A stretch of DNA of 8,701 bases from Saprospiraceae bacterium (GCA_021739805.1 JAIPBB010000231.1:1-8701); one strand, 5' to 3'. Shown: positions 1 to 5,735, counted from the first letter of the stretch. The notes: generated from the sequence alone by a model not told the origin. Numbers and translations are program-made.

Positions 1-269
1 AATGCCAAAACAAAGACGAACAAAAAGACCAGGATAATCAAGACAAACAAGACCAACAACAGCAGCAGCAAAATCAGGATAAACAAGAACAGAAAGAACA
101 ACAAGACCAGCAACAGCAACAACAGCAAGGTCAGGAAAACAAAGAGCTTTCGAAAGAAGAAGCTGAACGCATGCTCGAAGCAATGAAAAACGATGAGAAA
201 AACACTTTAGATAAAGTGAAGAAACAAAAAGTTAAAGTAGAAAAAACAACTATTGAAAAAGATTGGTAA
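1..269 (+). CDS. batC: BatC-like TPR protein, C-terminal fragment
   Basis: This is the 3' end of a gene that starts before the window. The open frame uses codons beginning at position 3 and ends with TAA at 267-269. The visible 88 residues are extremely hydrophilic: a Gln/Asp/Lys-rich linker with several runs of CAA/CAG codons (about 48-135), then a charged helical tail with ELSKEEAERMLEAMKNDEK and a final IEKDW. From established knowledge, BatC proteins of Bacteroidota carry TPR repeats, then a low-complexity Q/K/E-rich stretch and a short conserved tail of this kind. The TPR part is outside the window. The stop lies 13 bp before batD, so the two are very likely cotranscribed. The assignment rests on the tail and on the batD-batE neighbours; the missing N-terminus is the main uncertainty. 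Confidence 0.8.
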   Translation, partial: CQNKDEQKDQDNQDKQDQQQQQQNQDKQEQKEQQDQQQQQQQGQENKELSKEEAERMLEAMKNDEKNTLDKVKKQKVKVEKTTIEKDW

Positions 270-282
270 TTTTACTAAATAA

Positions 283-2094
283 ATGAAACAGATAACGACC
301 ATATTACTTATTTTTTTAACATCTCTGGTGTTTGGTCAGGATTACTATGTTGATGTTGAACTCAGCTCATCAAATCCTTCTGTTGGAGACGAAATCGATA
401 TAACTTATAAACTTAAGTTTAAAGGCAATAGCGGTTCCTTCAACCTATCAGGACTTCAAATAAAACGCCCACAATATTCAGGATTTGAAATTGTTGATGA
501 AAGATCAGGCATGAACCAAAGCTTTTCCTTTGGTGGCGGTGGCGGTATGGAATTATACCAATATATTGTTACATTAAAAGCTTTAAAAGAAGGGAATTTC
601 TCATTTGGACCAATGGAATATCATTGGAATAATAAAGTTTATAAATCTCCAAATATTTCAATTGCAGTAAGTAAAGGCTCAGGAAATCAATCAGTAAATA
701 CATCTGGAGTAAATTCTGGAGATGTATTTGCTAAAATTTCAATTAGTAAAACACAAGCTTACCAGGGTGAACCAATTACTGTTTCGCTTAAAGTTTACAG
801 CAAATTGAATATCGCAAACATTACAGATTATAAGCTCCCATCTTACACAGGCTTCTGGGCCGAAGATATTGATTTAGGTCAATTAAAAGTTAAAACTGAA
901 GCCCTTAATCACGTTAAGTATAATGTTGTTGAATTTAAAAAATCAATTTTGTTTGCCCAGAAAAGTGGAACAATTGAAATCGAGCCATTGGAGGTTGAAT
1001 GTGTGGTTCAAACAATTAAAACACGTAAACCACGGGATTATTTCGAGCAAATGCGTTGGGGAAACAGAGTTCAATATTACGCAAACATAAATAAACGAGT
1101 TACATCATCAAAAGTTAGTGTTAAAATTCTTCCCTTACCGACTTCAGGAAAGCCTGCTGATTTCTCGGGTATGATTGGTAACTTCACATTAAGCCCGGAA
1201 CTCACACAAACTGAAATTGAAACTAATGATGCAACAAATCTTAAAATAAAAATTTCAGGTACAGGAAACATTAAACTAATCGATGAATTGGATTTTGATT
1301 TTCCTACAGATTTTGAAGTTTATGACCCGAAAATTTCAACAAATGTTGATGTGAATGGAGGTGGTGTTTCAGGAAGCAAATCATTCGATTATCTTATTAT
1401 TCCAAGAAATCCCGGGACTTATAAAATCAAACCCGCATCCTTTTCTTATTTTGATATTAATGCTAAGGCATATAAAACTCTTTCTACTCCTGAATACACA
1501 ATTAAAGTTGGAAAAGGCTCCGGAAATGCTTCAAATATTGTTACCACTAGTGTCAGCCAGGAAGATGTAAAATATATTGGAAGTGATATACATTATATAA
1601 AAACTAATGCTATTGTTCTGAAACCGATAAATATGTTTTTGTTTGGTTCTGATATTTTTTGGATTTTATTAATCAGTCCGGTTATTCTTTTTATTTTGTT
1701 TATCATAATCTGGCGAAAACAACTAAAACGCAGAAGCAATGCAGCTTTGATGAAGAATAAAAAGGCTACAAAAGTCGCACGCAAACGATTAAAAACTGCT
1801 TATTCATTTATGAAACAAAACGAAAAAAATAAATTTTTCGAAGAAATTTCAAGAGCCTTATGGGGTTATGTGAGTGATAAATTTGCTATCCCACTTTCAG
1901 AACTATCTATGGATTCAGCAAGCGATAAATTAACAGAAAAACATGTTAAAGAAGAATTAATAAAAACATTTATTGAAACATTACATAATTGTGAATTTGC
2001 CCGATTTGCCCCTGGTGATAAGGCAGATACAATGGAAAAAATATATAAAGAGGGTATTGAAACTATAAGTAAAATTGAAAGTGAGTTACGGTAA
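283..2094 (+). CDS. batD: BatD, membrane-anchored aerotolerance protein
   Basis: The 603-residue protein has an N-terminal signal peptide (about residues 1-18, hydrophobic core TTILLIFLTSLVFG), then a long beta-rich extracytoplasmic region to about residue 450. One transmembrane helix follows (about 459-477, FWILLISPVILFILFIIIW), with a basic stop-transfer RKQLKRR and a cytoplasmic helical tail of about 125 residues. The segment GKPADFSGMIGNF is typical of BatD family proteins, as are length and topology. In this family BatD is thought to work with the VWA proteins BatA/BatB and the TPR proteins BatC/BatE in an envelope complex linked to stress or oxygen tolerance; the biochemical role is not settled. 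The start at 283 is supported by the signal peptide directly after it and by the 13-bp gap from batC. There is no Shine-Dalgarno sequence, only an A/T-rich leader, as usual in Bacteroidota. Confidence 0.92.
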   Translation: MKQITTILLIFLTSLVFGQDYYVDVELSSSNPSVGDEIDITYKLKFKGNSGSFNLSGLQIKRPQYSGFEIVDERSGMNQSFSFGGGGGMELYQYIVTLKALKEGNFSFGPMEYHWNNKVYKSPNISIAVSKGSGNQSVNTSGVNSGDVFAKISISKTQAYQGEPITVSLKVYSKLNIANITDYKLPSYTGFWAEDIDLGQLKVKTEALNHVKYNVVEFKKSILFAQKSGTIEIEPLEVECVVQTIKTRKPRDYFEQMRWGNRVQYYANINKRVTSSKVSVKILPLPTSGKPADFSGMIGNFTLSPELTQTEIETNDATNLKIKISGTGNIKLIDELDFDFPTDFEVYDPKISTNVDVNGGGVSGSKSFDYLIIPRNPGTYKIKPASFSYFDINAKAYKTLSTPEYTIKVGKGSGNASNIVTTSVSQEDVKYIGSDIHYIKTNAIVLKPINMFLFGSDIFWILLISPVILFILFIIIWRKQLKRRSNAALMKNKKATKVARKRLKTAYSFMKQNEKNKFFEEISRALWGYVSDKFAIPLSELSMDSASDKLTEKHVKEELIKTFIETLHNCEFARFAPGDKADTMEKIYKEGIETISKIESELR

Positions 2095-2118
2095 TGTGGC
2101 TTTGAGCTTTGTAGTGGA

Positions 2119-2136
2119 AAGTACTTAAAGTGCCTA
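2119..2136. repeat. Two imperfect 9-bp iterations in the batD-batE gap
   Basis: AAGTACTTA (2119-2127) is followed immediately by AAGTGCCTA (2128-2136), with 7 of 9 bases equal. A weaker third unit, GAGTTAAAT, may follow at 2137-2145. The gap between batD and batE is 108 bp, much wider than the 13 bp between batC and batD, and these units occupy part of it. No function is evident; they may belong to a family of dispersed short intergenic repeats. Confidence 0.45.
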
Positions 2137-2154
2137 GAGTTAAATTGAAAAAAC

Positions 2155-2196
2155 AAATTACAAAAATCAAATAACAAATAAATTACAAAAATCAAA
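2155..2196. repeat. 17-bp direct repeat upstream of batE
   Basis: The 17-mer AAATTACAAAAATCAAA occurs exactly at 2155-2171 and again at 2180-2196, a 25-bp offset, separated by TAACAAAT. The second copy ends 6 bp before the batE start codon, so the pair forms the untranslated leader of batE. The stretch is free of G, which would keep the mRNA unstructured near the start codon. That fits A-rich leaders replacing Shine-Dalgarno sequences in Bacteroidota (inference). Confidence 0.6.
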
Positions 2197-2202
2197 AATT
2201 CA

Positions 2203-2976
2203 ATGTTCAAAACAGCTTTGAAGAAACAAGTTAACATATTAGTCATATTATTTATACTGCTTACTCAATCGGGATTCGGTAGCAATTCAGCGACTGTTGA
2301 TTCTGCGAATGCTGCATATGCAAAAGGTGATTATCAAAAGGCGATGACTCATTATCAAAGCATAATTGATAATGGCTATGAAGCTGCTGATTTATACTAT
2401 AATCTAGGAAATTCCTATTTCAAAACCAGCGATATTCCTTCAGCTATTCTTTATTGGGAAAAAGCCTTAAAACTTAAACCAAATGATGAAGATATAGATT
2501 TTAATATAAAGGTTGCCAACACTTTGATTGCTGATAAAATTGAAGCTGTTCCTGATTTGTTTTTTAAAGAATGGTGGAAAAGCATGTGCAATTTGTTTTC
2601 ATCAAACACATGGACAAAAATTGGACTTGCAACATTTTTTATTTTCATCGTACTTCTTGCCTTTTTCCGCCTATCACGAAGTCTGGCACTTAGAAAAGCA
2701 AGTTTTTGGATAGGAATGGTATTTCTCCTGTTTTCACTTTTAAGTATTGGATTTGCTTACACTCAACACAAAAATATTACAGCCCACAAAGAAGCAATTA
2801 TTTTCACTCCAACTGTCACTGTAAAAAGCTCTCCAGATGAAAAGTCAACCGACCTTTTTGTGATCCACGAAGGTTTAAAAATTGAATTGCAAGATAATGT
2901 TGGTGATTGGTATAAAATCAAAATTGCCAATGGAAGTATTGGTTGGATTGAGGAAGGGGATTTTAGAAGGATTTAA
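2203..2976 (+). CDS. batE: BatE, TPR and SH3-like domain membrane protein
   Basis: The 257-residue protein has, in order: a signal peptide or N-terminal helix (about 1-27, VNILVILFILL); TPR units (about 32-98, with YAKGDYQKAMTHYQ and YYNLGNSYFKTSDIPSAI followed by W-E-K-A-L-K-L-K-P-N-D); two hydrophobic helices (about 139-156 and 168-186) with a basic loop between them; and a C-terminal bacterial SH3-like domain (about 199-257: VTVKSSPDEKSTDLFVIHEG, then DWYKIKIANGSIGWI). This order matches BatE of Bacteroidota Bat operons, and the position after batD agrees. The start at 2203 fits because the signal sequence follows after a short basic stretch (KTALKKQ). The last 19 codons recur as a detached copy at 4018-4080. 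The 108-bp gap to batD leaves room for a separate promoter, but I see no clear TAnnTTTG there, so cotranscription with batD is assumed. Confidence 0.9.
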   Translation: MFKTALKKQVNILVILFILLTQSGFGSNSATVDSANAAYAKGDYQKAMTHYQSIIDNGYEAADLYYNLGNSYFKTSDIPSAILYWEKALKLKPNDEDIDFNIKVANTLIADKIEAVPDLFFKEWWKSMCNLFSSNTWTKIGLATFFIFIVLLAFFRLSRSLALRKASFWIGMVFLLFSLLSIGFAYTQHKNITAHKEAIIFTPTVTVKSSPDEKSTDLFVIHEGLKIELQDNVGDWYKIKIANGSIGWIEEGDFRRI

Positions 2977-2978
2977 AT
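2916..2978 (+). repeat. 3' end of batE, copy A of a 63-bp direct repeat
   Basis: This stretch contains the last 19 codons and stop of batE. Aligned without gaps to 4018-4080 it matches at 53 of 63 positions by my own count, including identical blocks of 12 bp (ATTGGTTGGATT) and 11 bp (AGGATTTAAAT). Similarity stops at both ends. The toxin-antitoxin islet lies exactly between the two copies. Confidence 0.85.
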
Positions 2979-3012
2979 TACTTATTTTCCAGATAATTTT
3001 GAGCTTGCTTGC

Positions 3013-3093
3013 TTAAATACTTCTTTTAGTCAAATCTTTTTTAGAGTGATGAACAGTTAAAATATCAATTTGGTTTTTTGAGACAACTTTATT
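3013..3093 (-). pseudogene. RelE/ParE-type toxin, C-terminal remnant
   Basis: On the minus strand the frame ending at TAA (3013-3015) reads NKVVSKNQIDILTVHHSKKD then LTKRSI. This resembles the end of RelE/ParE-superfamily toxins, where a strand of the type 'N-x-I-x-I-L-T-V-x-H-x-x-R/K-D' precedes a short charged tail. The frame is open upstream only to a stop at 3106-3108 inside the antitoxin gene and has no start codon. Only about 27 of the roughly 90-100 residues of such toxins remain, and they begin where the antitoxin ends. The simplest reading is a deletion that removed the toxin's first two thirds and left the antitoxin in place. Identification is from pattern recognition of a short sequence, so family level only. 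Confidence 0.7.
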
Positions 3094-3271
3094 TGAACCA
3101 TTTTTCTATTTCATTATCTAAATCTCTTTCTGATATTACATCTCCCTTTTCAGATTGCTGATTTCCAACTTCAATCTTTTCAATTAAAATAAGGCTTTCA
3201 ACAAGTTCATCAATAGAAAAATTCTCCGGAAACTTATCAATATGTTTTTTAAGTTTTGTTTTTGTCAACAT
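3089..3271 (-). CDS. Small orphan antitoxin-like protein
   Basis: The 60-residue protein starts MLTKTKLKKHIDKFPENFS and contains IDELVESLILIEKIEVGNQQ, then SEKGDVISERDLDNEIEKWF. It is helical and highly charged. This layout (an N-terminal 'helix-hID-xFPE-xFSIDELIE' segment, a central 'LIEKIExG' and a C-terminal 'S-E-x-x-hxxEIEKW' tail) is what I recognise from small Bacteroidota antitoxins encoded directly before RelE/ParE toxins. The partner toxin gene follows immediately, but only as a C-terminal remnant (3013-3093), so this would be an orphan antitoxin. It lies on the same strand as the mazF pair, 77 bp downstream of mazF, with its own -7 element. It may still regulate its promoter or neutralise a related toxin elsewhere (inference). 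Function by family resemblance, not proven. Confidence 0.72.
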   Translation of the reverse strand: MLTKTKLKKHIDKFPENFSIDELVESLILIEKIEVGNQQSEKGDVISERDLDNEIEKWFK

Positions 3272-3293
3272 GATAATTCATTTAATATTCAAA

Positions 3294-3301
3294 CAAAGAT
3301 A
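3294..3301 (-). promoter_or_regulatory. Bacteroidota -7 element for the orphan antitoxin
   Basis: On the minus strand 3301-3294 reads TATCTTTG, an exact match to the TAnnTTTG consensus of the primary sigma factor in Bacteroidota. Transcription would start roughly 17 nt before the ATG at 3271. No convincing -33 TTG at the usual 19-21 bp spacing was seen. Confidence 0.5.
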
Positions 3302-3302
3302 C

Positions 3303-3329
3303 AATCAAAATTTAAGTTTTAAATTGATT
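3303..3329. promoter_or_regulatory. AT-rich hairpin between mazF and the orphan antitoxin
   Basis: AATCAA-AA-TTTAA, a GTT loop and TTAAATTGATT form 11-bp arms that pair fully apart from a 2-nt AA bulge. The element lies 20 bp past the mazF stop codon and directly upstream of the antitoxin -7 box. It could be an operator for the antitoxin or a weak end of the mazF transcript. The stem contains only one C and one G, so a strong intrinsic terminator is unlikely. Confidence 0.35.
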
Positions 3330-3348
3330 TTCAAAAAATTTGTAAAGT

Positions 3349-3696
3349 TTACTCCAAATCCATAATTATCAATAAATTTTCCTTAACTACATTAATCAAC
3401 TGAAGCGGCAAATCACCTAATTTCCTGATTAATCTTTTATTATCAATTGCCCTGATTTGGTCAATCATTATATCACTATCCTGGAGCAAATTTGCATTTC
3501 CTTTCTCAAGATGTACTCTTAAAATTTCGGAATGATTCATTACATTTGTGGTAATTGGGCAAACAATTGTTGAAGGATGCTGAGTACGATTTAGTAAATC
3601 TGTTTGAACAATTAAGACAGTTCTTGTTTTGTCCGGCTTAGTTCCGATTTTTGGATTTAAATCTGCTAACCAAATTTCGAATTGTTTAATCGACAT
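3349..3696 (-). CDS. mazF: MazF/PemK-type endoribonuclease toxin
   Basis: From the ATG at 3696 the protein has 115 residues. Family hallmarks in order: FEIWLADLNPKIGTKPDKTR (N-terminal strand and loop, with Arg25 where MazF has its catalytic Arg), TVLIVQTDLLN, STIVCPITTN (Thr49/Thr50 where MazF has the catalytic Thr) and DQIRAIDNKRL (79-89), the conserved late motif. MazF toxins cut mRNA at short sequence motifs and are held inactive by a partner antitoxin. An upstream in-frame ATG at 3711 would add MRRLI. I prefer 3696 because a clear Shine-Dalgarno GAGGAG sits 7 nt before it and because MSIKQFEIW matches usual N-termini. The start overlaps the end of the antitoxin gene by 11 bp, suggesting translational coupling. 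All key motifs are present, so the toxin looks functional. Confidence 0.92.
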   Translation of the reverse strand: MSIKQFEIWLADLNPKIGTKPDKTRTVLIVQTDLLNRTQHPSTIVCPITTNVMNHSEILRVHLEKGNANLLQDSDIMIDQIRAIDNKRLIRKLGDLPLQLINVVKENLLIIMDLE

Positions 3697-3916
3697 AATC
3701 AATCTCCTCAAAATCTTTAAGAATATTCATAGAGTCCTCTTTTACAATTTCTGACTCCATTCTAAGTTTTTTCTCTAAGAATAATCGTCTTTGAAGTTTA
3801 TTATAATAATCAAGAGCCTCATTAATATAGCGGTTTCTGGGCTTTTTAATTCTTAAAAGAATCTTCTCGGTTTCTCCGAAAATTGAATCGTCTAATTTTA
3901 GTGATACTGTTTTCAT
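3686..3916 (-). CDS. Ribbon-helix-helix-like antitoxin of the MazF pair
   Basis: From the ATG at 3916 the protein has 76 residues: MKTVSLKLDDSIFGETEKIL, then a basic stretch LRIKKPRNRYINEALDYYNK, then a long charged helix ending FEEIDYVD. The N-terminus has the look of a ribbon-helix-helix DNA-binding domain: a short strand TVSLKLDDSI, helix A, and a second helix after the RNRYINEA turn. The acidic C-terminal part is the likely toxin-binding segment. An earlier ATG at 3943 would add MPLWFKFHP, but it overlaps the -7 promoter element and spoils the family-like N-terminus, so I reject it. The gene overlaps mazF by 11 bp, and antitoxin-first order is the standard type II arrangement. It probably represses its own promoter through the inverted repeats upstream (inference). 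Confidence 0.85.
   Translation of the reverse strand: MKTVSLKLDDSIFGETEKILLRIKKPRNRYINEALDYYNKLQRRLFLEKKLRMESEIVKEDSMNILKDFEEIDYVD
3704..3709 (-). promoter_or_regulatory. Shine-Dalgarno sequence of mazF
   Basis: The minus strand reads GAGGAG, then 7 nt, then ATG at 3696. It lies inside the antitoxin's last codons. Such a strong site is unusual in Bacteroidota and is not seen before the other genes here. It decides the mazF start in favour of 3696 over 3711. Confidence 0.6.
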
Positions 3917-3934
3917 AGGATGAAATTTAAACCA

Positions 3935-3965
3935 CAAAGGCATATCTTTTTAGTATATCTGTCAA
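3935..3965 (-). promoter_or_regulatory. Promoter of the antitoxin-mazF operon
   Basis: On the minus strand TTGACA (3965-3960) is followed after 20 nt (counted from TTG) by TGCCTTTG (3942-3935), one mismatch from TAnnTTTG. This is the -33/-7 spacing known for Bacteroidota. The predicted start of transcription lies about 10-15 nt upstream of the ATG at 3916. Confidence 0.55.
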
Positions 3966-3989
3966 GTATTTACTAAACAAATACTAAAA
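3948..3989. promoter_or_regulatory. Operator candidate: nested inverted repeats with AGTAT half-sites
   Basis: TTTTAGTAT (3948-3956) and ATACTAAAA (3981-3989) are perfect 9-bp inverted arms. Nested within, AGTATTT (3965-3971) and AAATACT (3979-3985) are perfect 7-bp arms. This gives three AGTAT half-sites surrounding the -33 element of the antitoxin-mazF promoter, as expected for autoregulation by a ribbon-helix-helix antitoxin. Sequence symmetry is seen directly; the regulatory role is inferred. Confidence 0.5.
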
Positions 3990-4017
3990 CTCACATTTAT
4001 GCTTAAATTGTTTGCAC

Positions 4018-4080
4018 AATCAAAATTTCCAATGGTAGCATTGGTTGGATTAGGAAAGATGATTTTTGGAGGATTTAAAT
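4018..4080 (+). pseudogene. Detached batE 3'-end fragment (copy B)
   Basis: This stretch reads IKISNGSIGWIRKDDFWRI and stop in one frame, against IKIANGSIGWIEEGDFRRI and stop at the end of batE. The DNA is 53/63 identical without gaps: 10 substitutions, two of the codon changes silent and five altering the residue. Upstream in the same frame a stop occurs at 4004-4006 and no similarity to BatE is seen before IKI, so only the terminal part of the SH3-like domain is present. It has the same orientation as batE and sits immediately before the convergent T9SS gene. It is either the displaced end of the original batE or a relic of a duplicated gene. Confidence 0.8.
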
Positions 4081-4081
4081 A

Positions 4082-5553
4082 TTACTCTTTCATCATCTTT
4101 AACACTCCTAATCCTCCTTCATCAGTTCTTATCTCAACGAAATAAACTCCTGAAGCTTCATTAATTTCAAACTTTAACAGATTGGTAGTTTCAAAACTTT
4201 GAGTTAAGACAATTTGACCTAGAACATTTCTTATCACAATATTTATATTGTTATAAGTTTTTCCTAAATCAATATTTAATTTGCCTGATGTGGGATTTGG
4301 ATAGGCTTTAAAAGTTGGACTTATACTACTTTCTACGATTCCAACATTATTAATTGTAAAGCAAATTGATGTATCAACGCATGTATTTTCAGTAATTTCC
4401 ACAGCATAACTTCCATTGGCAGTTGGGACAAAGCTTTGGTTTGTTGCACCTGATATCATAGAGTATGAATTATTACAATCCAACCATTGATAAGTTGCTC
4501 CGACAGCATTTGCTGTAAGGGCTATTCCGGTTTGCATTATTAATGTGTTAACAGTATCAATAGTTAAATTAATTGTCATAATACTATCGCAACCATGAGC
4601 ATTTGGAATAGTGTCCATATAAGTTCCTGTTGTATCCCATGTGAAATTACCACTTGGAGATAAATAACTGAAACAGGATGTTGGATTAATTGTGGATGTT
4701 GTATTGTTGTTAATAGTAAGATTAACAGTTATTATACTATCACAACCTGTCGAATTTGGTATAGTATCAGTATATGTTCCTGATGTAGTCCATATTTGGT
4801 TGCCACTTTGAGAAGCAAAACTATTACATGCTGTTTCAGAAATTGTGCTTGTAGTGTTTGAGCATGTTTTCTTTCCTCTTAAAACAACATTATCAACACA
4901 CCATGTATCTGACGAACTACTCGAACGAACTTTTATTTTTAATTTTATTTGAGATATTGTTCCCGGAAAAGAAATCCCACAAGTACTATAACCATAAGTT
5001 GTTTGAAGTCCACTTGATGATGGTTGAAAAGTCGCTGTATTGGATGGAGTATAATAAACTTCTGCAACACCTGTCGCACTATAAGCCCAAGTAGAATTAT
5101 TGGATGTTGCTCCTTTGATAGTTAATCTATTGTTATAAGTTATACCATTATCCAGAGAATAAGAAACTTCAACATAATCGAGATTATCGGGACCACCTGA
5201 AGAACTACTTAAACTCATTGCAGCAAGCCTGAATCCTATCCATAATGAATCATAAATTGCTGGAATTAAAGTATTATTAAATTCAAGAATAGAACCTGCA
5301 CTATTAGAATGAGTTTCCCATGCCTGTGAACCATTAATTCCGATTGGGCTATTAGCCGGGCTGGCACTATTAGTTGTATAACCACTTAGAAAAGTAGGTG
5401 AACCAGTATAAAACCATGCTGGAGACTGAGGATTAGTTTCAAAATCTTGTATGGCTAAGGTATCAATTATACTTTGTGAAAAACTGTTTTAGAATTAAAT
5501 CCAAATAAAAAAGTAAAAAGAAAAATTACCATGATTAATAATGACTTTTTCAT
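4082..5553 (-). pseudogene. T9SS-secreted repeat protein, frameshifted after its signal peptide
   Basis: The body reads open from the TAA at 4082-4084 up to a stop at 5489-5491. Upstream, in another frame, an ATG at 5553 encodes a classic signal peptide MKKSLLIMVIFLFTFLFGFN, which runs out of frame at 5490-5487. One extra A in the AAAA run there would join the frames as FNSKNSFSQSIIDTLAIQDF and give about 490 residues. Domains (corrected numbering): beta-sandwich-like N-terminal region (about 28-228, IQDFETN ... CVDNVVLRGK); two 51-residue repeats (235-333); an Ig-like segment with ATYQWLDC; and a C-terminal Por sorting domain (about 415-490) with AYPNPTSGKLNIDL, RNVLGQIV, ASGVYFVEI and a basic KMMKE end. 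It would be exported by Sec, then by T9SS to the surface. The internal ATG at 5218 lies mid-domain and is not a credible start. Decay versus sequencing error cannot be decided here. Confidence 0.85.
4556..4852 (-). repeat. Two tandem 51-codon protein repeats in the T9SS protein
   Basis: Unit 1 (4852-4700) begins TSTISETACNSFASQSGN and unit 2 (4699-4556) begins TSTINPTSCFSYLSPSGN. Both continue with W-x-T-[ST]-G-T-Y-x-D-T-I-P-N-x-x-G-C-D-S-I-[IM]-T-[VI]-N-L-T-I. Each has two Cys, probably a disulfide. Units of this 'GTYxDTIPNxxGCDSI' type are common as stalk or adhesion repeats in secreted Bacteroidota proteins. Confidence 0.8.
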
Positions 5554-5584
5554 ATCTTATAATTTTATATTTATAAACAATAGA

Positions 5585-5627
5585 ATTTTCAAAATTACAA
5601 TAAAATAGCATATTTTCAAAATTACAA
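5585..5627. repeat. 16-bp direct repeat in the divergent intergenic region
   Basis: ATTTTCAAAATTACAA occurs exactly at 5585-5600 and 5612-5627, a 27-bp period. The two copies supply the -7 and -33 elements of the minus-strand promoter described at 5590-5621. Confidence 0.65.
5590..5621 (-). promoter_or_regulatory. Promoter of the T9SS repeat-protein gene
   Basis: The minus strand carries TTTTG (5621-5617), a 19-nt spacer, then TAATTTTG (5597-5590). Both match the Bacteroidota consensus TTTG / TAnnTTTG at the expected spacing. The leader to the ATG at 5553 would be about 30 nt. Confidence 0.6.
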
Positions 5628-5706
5628 CTAAGCTGATATCCATTTTTCTTTATTGTAAATAAACAACATTGTCAAATTTTTATCAAATTCAAATTGCATA
5701 AAAGTT

Positions 5707-5714
5707 TATCTTTG
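5707..5714 (+). promoter_or_regulatory. Bacteroidota -7 element for the PNGase F-like gene
   Basis: TATCTTTG is an exact TAnnTTTG match, 21 bp before the ATG at 5736. It lies downstream of the alternative ATG at 5694, which would therefore not be on the transcript; this supports 5736 as the start. No TTG at the expected -33 position (around 5684) was seen. Confidence 0.6.
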
Positions 5715-5735
5715 TGCATTCAAAAAACCATCATT

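Noticed and set aside
1866..2246. 126-codon open frame on the minus strand across the end of batD
   Set aside because: It is antisense to the conserved batD tail, has no family-like features and no promoter, so it is a shadow frame.
2977..3012. Transcription terminator after batE
   Set aside because: No GC-containing stem followed by a T run could be found; only AT-rich sequence is present.
3917..3943. Nine-residue N-terminal extension of the MazF antitoxin (MPLWFKFHP)
   Set aside because: The extension overlaps the predicted -7 box and does not look like a ribbon-helix-helix N-terminus. MKTVSLKL at 3916 does.
4858..5094. 78-codon plus-strand open frame inside the T9SS gene
   Set aside because: It is opposite the Cys-containing end of the N-terminal domain and the first repeat unit of the T9SS gene, and its translation resembles no protein I know.
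4082..5218. The T9SS protein taken as starting at the internal ATG at 5218
   Set aside because: The frame is open and protein-like up to 5488, and a signal peptide is encoded just upstream in another frame. 5218 lies within the N-terminal domain.
5694..5735. Upstream ATG that would extend the PNGase F-like protein by 14 residues
   Set aside because: It precedes the perfect -7 element TATCTTTG (5707-5714) and would put non-signal residues before a textbook signal peptide. The start at 5736 is better.
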